DNA of 22,205 bases from IMG/VR virus record IMGVR_UViG_3300009151_000444, positions 1 through 22,205 of that record. One strand, 5' to 3'. Positions 20,601-22,205 of this stretch are shown piece after piece. Source of the stretch: a virus. The notes beneath the pieces are model-generated. The model saw nothing but the letters and a program-made list of their open reading frames with translations. It was not told where the DNA came from and made no database searches. The number at the start of each line of letters is the position of its first letter. Position 1 is the first letter of the stretch. A program made the position numbers and the translations under genes.

Positions 20601-20795
20601 CGGATTAAAAGTAGAGTCGACTGTGTGTCACGGGAGCGATTCGATCGCACTGTTTATCTACATCAAAGCATCTAACATCATGGGAGCGATTCAATCCATT
20701 AGATGCTCTGCTTGTTGGTTCAATTGTCTCGGGAGCGATTCGATTGATTGGACCTTGTGGTTGATCGGATTAGGAGCGAATTAATCCAACCAACC
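20564..20795 (-). ncRNA. five tandem hairpins with one conserved loop, 3' UTR or small RNA
   Basis: The conserved segment (GGAGCGATT on the + strand) occurs at 20578, 20633, 20683, 20732 and 20773 (the last GGAGCGAATT), 41-55 bases apart. Each sits in the loop of a hairpin whose stem differs in sequence. Stems: 20564-20576 with 20588-20600; 20620-20627 with 20646-20653 (plus 20611-20615 with 20657-20661); 20667-20675 with 20699-20707; 20717-20724 with 20747-20754; 20759-20771 with 20783-20795. The array follows the AAA ATPase stop on the minus strand and ends in a U8 terminator, so it is probably transcribed on that strand with loops AATCGCTCCY. These loops can pair with the AGGAGC ribosome sites of the early genes. 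The function is inferred. Confidence 0.8.
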
Positions 20796-20812
20796 TGTAT
20801 GCTGATAATTTA

Positions 20813-21676
20813 TTATCGTATTCCTCGCATACATGTGATTCGGGCTACATCTTCCCAACTGTTTGGCATTGACTTACGCAAGTCAGCTACCTTTAATACC
20901 ATACGCAAGCTTAACTCGCGCATCTTATCTTTGTTCTTGGCTACGAATGAAACCACTTCCAACTTTTCTTCTTCAGTAAACTCATAGCTGTCCAACATAC
21001 CATCGTTGACTATTTGCTGTATGCGCAACATCTTTTCGCGATCAGTGTCAATGGTCAAGTCCAGATAGTGGCAACGTGATTCTAATGCTTCTAAGTGATC
21101 TTTGAGTTTCTTACTGCGTACATGCTCGAAGTTGATGTTGGTAATGAATATGCAACCACCCATAAACTCGAAGCTGTTTGGCAAGTTTAATGCCTTCAAT
21201 GACTTAGAATCAGTGTTCCAACTAATCACTCTGCGCTTGCTACTATCTAGAGCTGCCTTGAGTATGTTCAGACTAACATCGTCCAACAGGATGCTGTCAC
21301 AGTCATCAAACACTACAATACATTTCTTTTCAGAAAACTCAAATAACTTCTTGTATAATCCCAGCGCACTCATTGCGCCTTTGACTACTTCATACTTCTT
21401 TAGCTTGTCGTCCTGTGCAATGGTTGCAAACAAATCATGTCTGCTCAACACTTGCTCAACACCAAAACTCTTACCAACTCCTGGAGGTCCAGTGACTATC
21501 ATTGCACGCACATCGCCTTTCTTGACTGCTCTGGTCATATCGTTTAACACGTTGAATCGATATCTTAATCGTTCAATAATTTCTTCGTCTGTTTCGTTGC
21601 TTATTGGCATAACTGGCTCTGGGCGTGTTGATGTTAATTGGTTTAACATTTCTAATGTAATTACTTGCTTTGACAT
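20813..21676 (-). CDS. AAA-family ATPase
   Basis: This 287-residue protein has a P-loop ATPase core: Walker A GPPGVGKS (residues 63-70), Walker B VVFDDCDS (121-128), a likely sensor segment CIFITNINFEHV and an arginine-containing ESRCHYLDL. The N-terminal 40 residues are polar, and the C terminus is helical (ELSLRMVLKVADLRKSMP) like AAA lid domains. Similar single-domain ATPases are common early phage genes; the remodelled substrate is unknown. TAGGAGCGC lies nine bases before the ATG at 21676. It has a perfect consensus promoter and a leader of about 30 bases, and is followed by the hairpin array. Confidence 0.9.
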   Translation of the reverse strand: MSKQVITLEMLNQLTSTRPEPVMPISNETDEEIIERLRYRFNVLNDMTRAVKKGDVRAMIVTGPPGVGKSFGVEQVLSRHDLFATIAQDDKLKKYEVVKGAMSALGLYKKLFEFSEKKCIVVFDDCDSILLDDVSLNILKAALDSSKRRVISWNTDSKSLKALNLPNSFEFMGGCIFITNINFEHVRSKKLKDHLEALESRCHYLDLTIDTDREKMLRIQQIVNDGMLDSYEFTEEEKLEVVSFVAKNKDKMRELSLRMVLKVADLRKSMPNSWEDVARITCMRGIR

Positions 21677-21709
21677 GGTGTTGCGCTCCTACAATTAATT
21701 AAAAAACTT

Positions 21710-21738
21710 ATTATACAACATCCATGTCAGTGTGTCAA
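21710..21738 (-). promoter_or_regulatory. consensus sigma70 promoter of the AAA ATPase gene
   Basis: TTGACA, 17 bases and TATAAT on the minus strand are a perfect match, starting nine bases after the stop of the 66-residue membrane gene. The leader is AU-rich (AAGTTTTTTAATTAATTG) and ends in TAGGAGCGC. Confidence 0.93.
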
Positions 21739-21746
21739 CCTTTTCT

Positions 21747-21947
21747 TTATGCGTTCTTTCCAAACAATAAACCAATGCCAAAGAAGAACATGCACAATCC
21801 AATCGCCATTGCACCAAGTGTTACACTGACATGGAATATTGCACCTCCGCCAATCATCAGCATCAAACCCAGGAACATGATGCCCAAATGCACCAATATC
21901 CACATCACTGCTAGAAAAGCTAATAAAGAAAAGGTCAACGAAATCAT
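21747..21947 (-). CDS. small two-helix membrane protein, 66 residues
   Basis: Two hydrophobic segments fill the protein: roughly residues 5-34 (SLLAFLAVMWILVHLGIMF onward) and 38-63 (HVSVTLGAMAIGLCMFFFGI). A short charged end (GKNA) follows. It should sit in the inner membrane. CTGGAGTG lies before the ATG at 21947, one base past the overlapping end region of the 44-residue gene. A promoter inside that gene (22034-22062) may drive it. Function is unknown. Confidence 0.8.
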   Translation of the reverse strand: MISLTFSLLAFLAVMWILVHLGIMFLGLMLMIGGGAIFHVSVTLGAMAIGLCMFFFGIGLLFGKNA

Positions 21948-21948
21948 T

Positions 21949-22083
21949 TTACACTCCAGGAATAATTAGTATTGGTGCTGTAGCCAATTGCCACAGTATC
22001 CACACGTAGAACACAACTCCTACGCTGATTACTATTTTATTGATAAACGGTTCAGTTGTCAACCATTCTTTTATCTCATTCAC
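21949..22083 (-). CDS. 44-residue single-helix membrane peptide with GTG start
   Basis: The frame starts at a GTG (22083) with CGGAG five bases upstream. It begins MNEIKEWLTTEPFINK, then a hydrophobic segment (IVISVGVVFYVWILWQLA) ending TAPILIIPGV. A single membrane-spanning helix with the N terminus inside is likely. The start overlaps nothing but lies two bases past the upstream stop; its own stop is one base before the next ATG. An internal promoter covers codons near residue 8-16. Function unknown. Confidence 0.65.
   Translation of the reverse strand: MNEIKEWLTTEPFINKIVISVGVVFYVWILWQLATAPILIIPGV
22034..22062 (-). promoter_or_regulatory. internal sigma70-like promoter within the 44-residue gene
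   Basis: TTGACA, a 17-base spacer and TAAAAT lie on the minus strand inside the 44-residue coding sequence. It would give the 66-residue membrane gene a separate transcript. Confidence 0.6.
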
Positions 22084-22085
22084 AT

Positions 22086-22205
22086 CTACTCCGCAGTGTC
22101 TAAGTCAGCTCGTAATAGGTTTGCGATCACAGGGTATTCGCTGATCAATTCGTTGACTAGGTCCCACAGTTCATTGGTGTCTAATTTGGCTATATTCGCC
22201 GCTAG
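22086..22205 (-). CDS. C-terminal end of an unidentified early protein
   Basis: A frame open to the right edge gives 39 residues before TAG at 22086-22088, including NIAKLDTNELWDLVNELISE and ending LLRADLDTAE. It looks helical and acidic. The start is outside the window. It lies two bases upstream of the GTG of the 44-residue gene, so both are probably in one operon. Confidence 0.6.
   Translation of the reverse strand, partial: LAANIAKLDTNELWDLVNELISEYPVIANLLRADLDTAE

Noticed and set aside
20564-20795. CRISPR-like array (repeats every 41-55 bases)
   Set aside because: The conserved unit is only about 9-10 bases, the spacing is irregular, and the sequence between copies forms hairpin stems around each unit rather than independent spacers.
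20564-20795. CsrA-sponge RNA on the + strand (GGA in hairpin loops)
   Set aside because: Attractive because GGA loops are the CsrA target, but the U8 terminator and the upstream gene place transcription on the minus strand, and no + strand promoter or terminator was found. Kept only as an alternative.
21102-21698. 198-residue frame on the + strand
   Set aside because: Antisense to the AAA ATPase gene, which has Walker motifs, a consensus promoter and a ribosome site; the + frame has none.

Overview
The window is part of the genome of a T4-like (contractile-tailed) bacteriophage. This rests on a run of recognisable T4-type replication and recombination genes on the + strand: the ssDNA-binding protein gp32, the UvsX recombinase, its mediator UvsY, the UvsW helicase, the clamp-loader small subunit gp62, the primase gp61 and the replicative helicase gp41. 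The low GC, the gene order and the accessory genes (2OG-Fe(II) oxygenase-like, sulfotransferase-like, NodU-type carbamoyltransferase, amidoligase, a short DnaE-like protein) resemble marine and freshwater T4-like myoviruses of cyanobacteria and pelagic proteobacteria. The host cannot be named from this sequence, but the promoters read like ordinary sigma70 promoters.

Layout. 1-3175: the end of an unidentified gene, gp32, uvsX, a 77-residue gene and uvsY, with hairpin terminators after gp32 and uvsY. 3186-6994: a sigma70-type promoter, an unrecognised 390-residue protein, uvsW, an unknown gene and an oxygenase-like gene, packed or overlapping. 6999-9410: another promoter, gp62, a zinc-finger protein, the short DnaE-like protein and a sulfotransferase-like protein. 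9390-10883: a divergent pair of probable late genes, with late-promoter-like boxes crossing each other's starts. 10861-14855: gp61, a 37-residue peptide and the carbamoyltransferase, coupled by ATGA overlaps, then gp41. 14852-17482: two minus-strand genes, an unknown (probably virion) protein and an amidoligase, each behind a NATAAATA late-type box. 17483-18150: no convincing gene, but repeated TACGCT hexamers, several hairpins and a plus-strand terminator-like structure. 18151-22205: a minus-strand early region of small genes, most of them unknown, plus an AAA ATPase. Several have their own near-consensus TTGACA-17-TATAAT/TATACT promoters and AGGAGC ribosome binding sites.

How it works together. 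UvsX, UvsY, gp32 and UvsW form the recombination machinery that starts T4-type replication; gp41, gp61 and gp62 belong to the replisome. The + strand replication promoters at 3186, 6999, 10861 and 13411 sit so close to their start codons that the mRNAs should be leaderless. The minus-strand early genes instead have short leaders with strong Shine-Dalgarno sites.

The most unusual feature is at 20556-20795, downstream of the AAA ATPase gene. Five consecutive hairpins have unrelated stem sequences but the same single-stranded loop (AATCGCTCC read on the minus strand), and the last one ends in a U8 terminator. The loop is complementary to the AGGAGC ribosome binding sites of the early genes, including that of the ATPase gene itself. 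A multi-loop regulatory RNA is a plausible but untested explanation.
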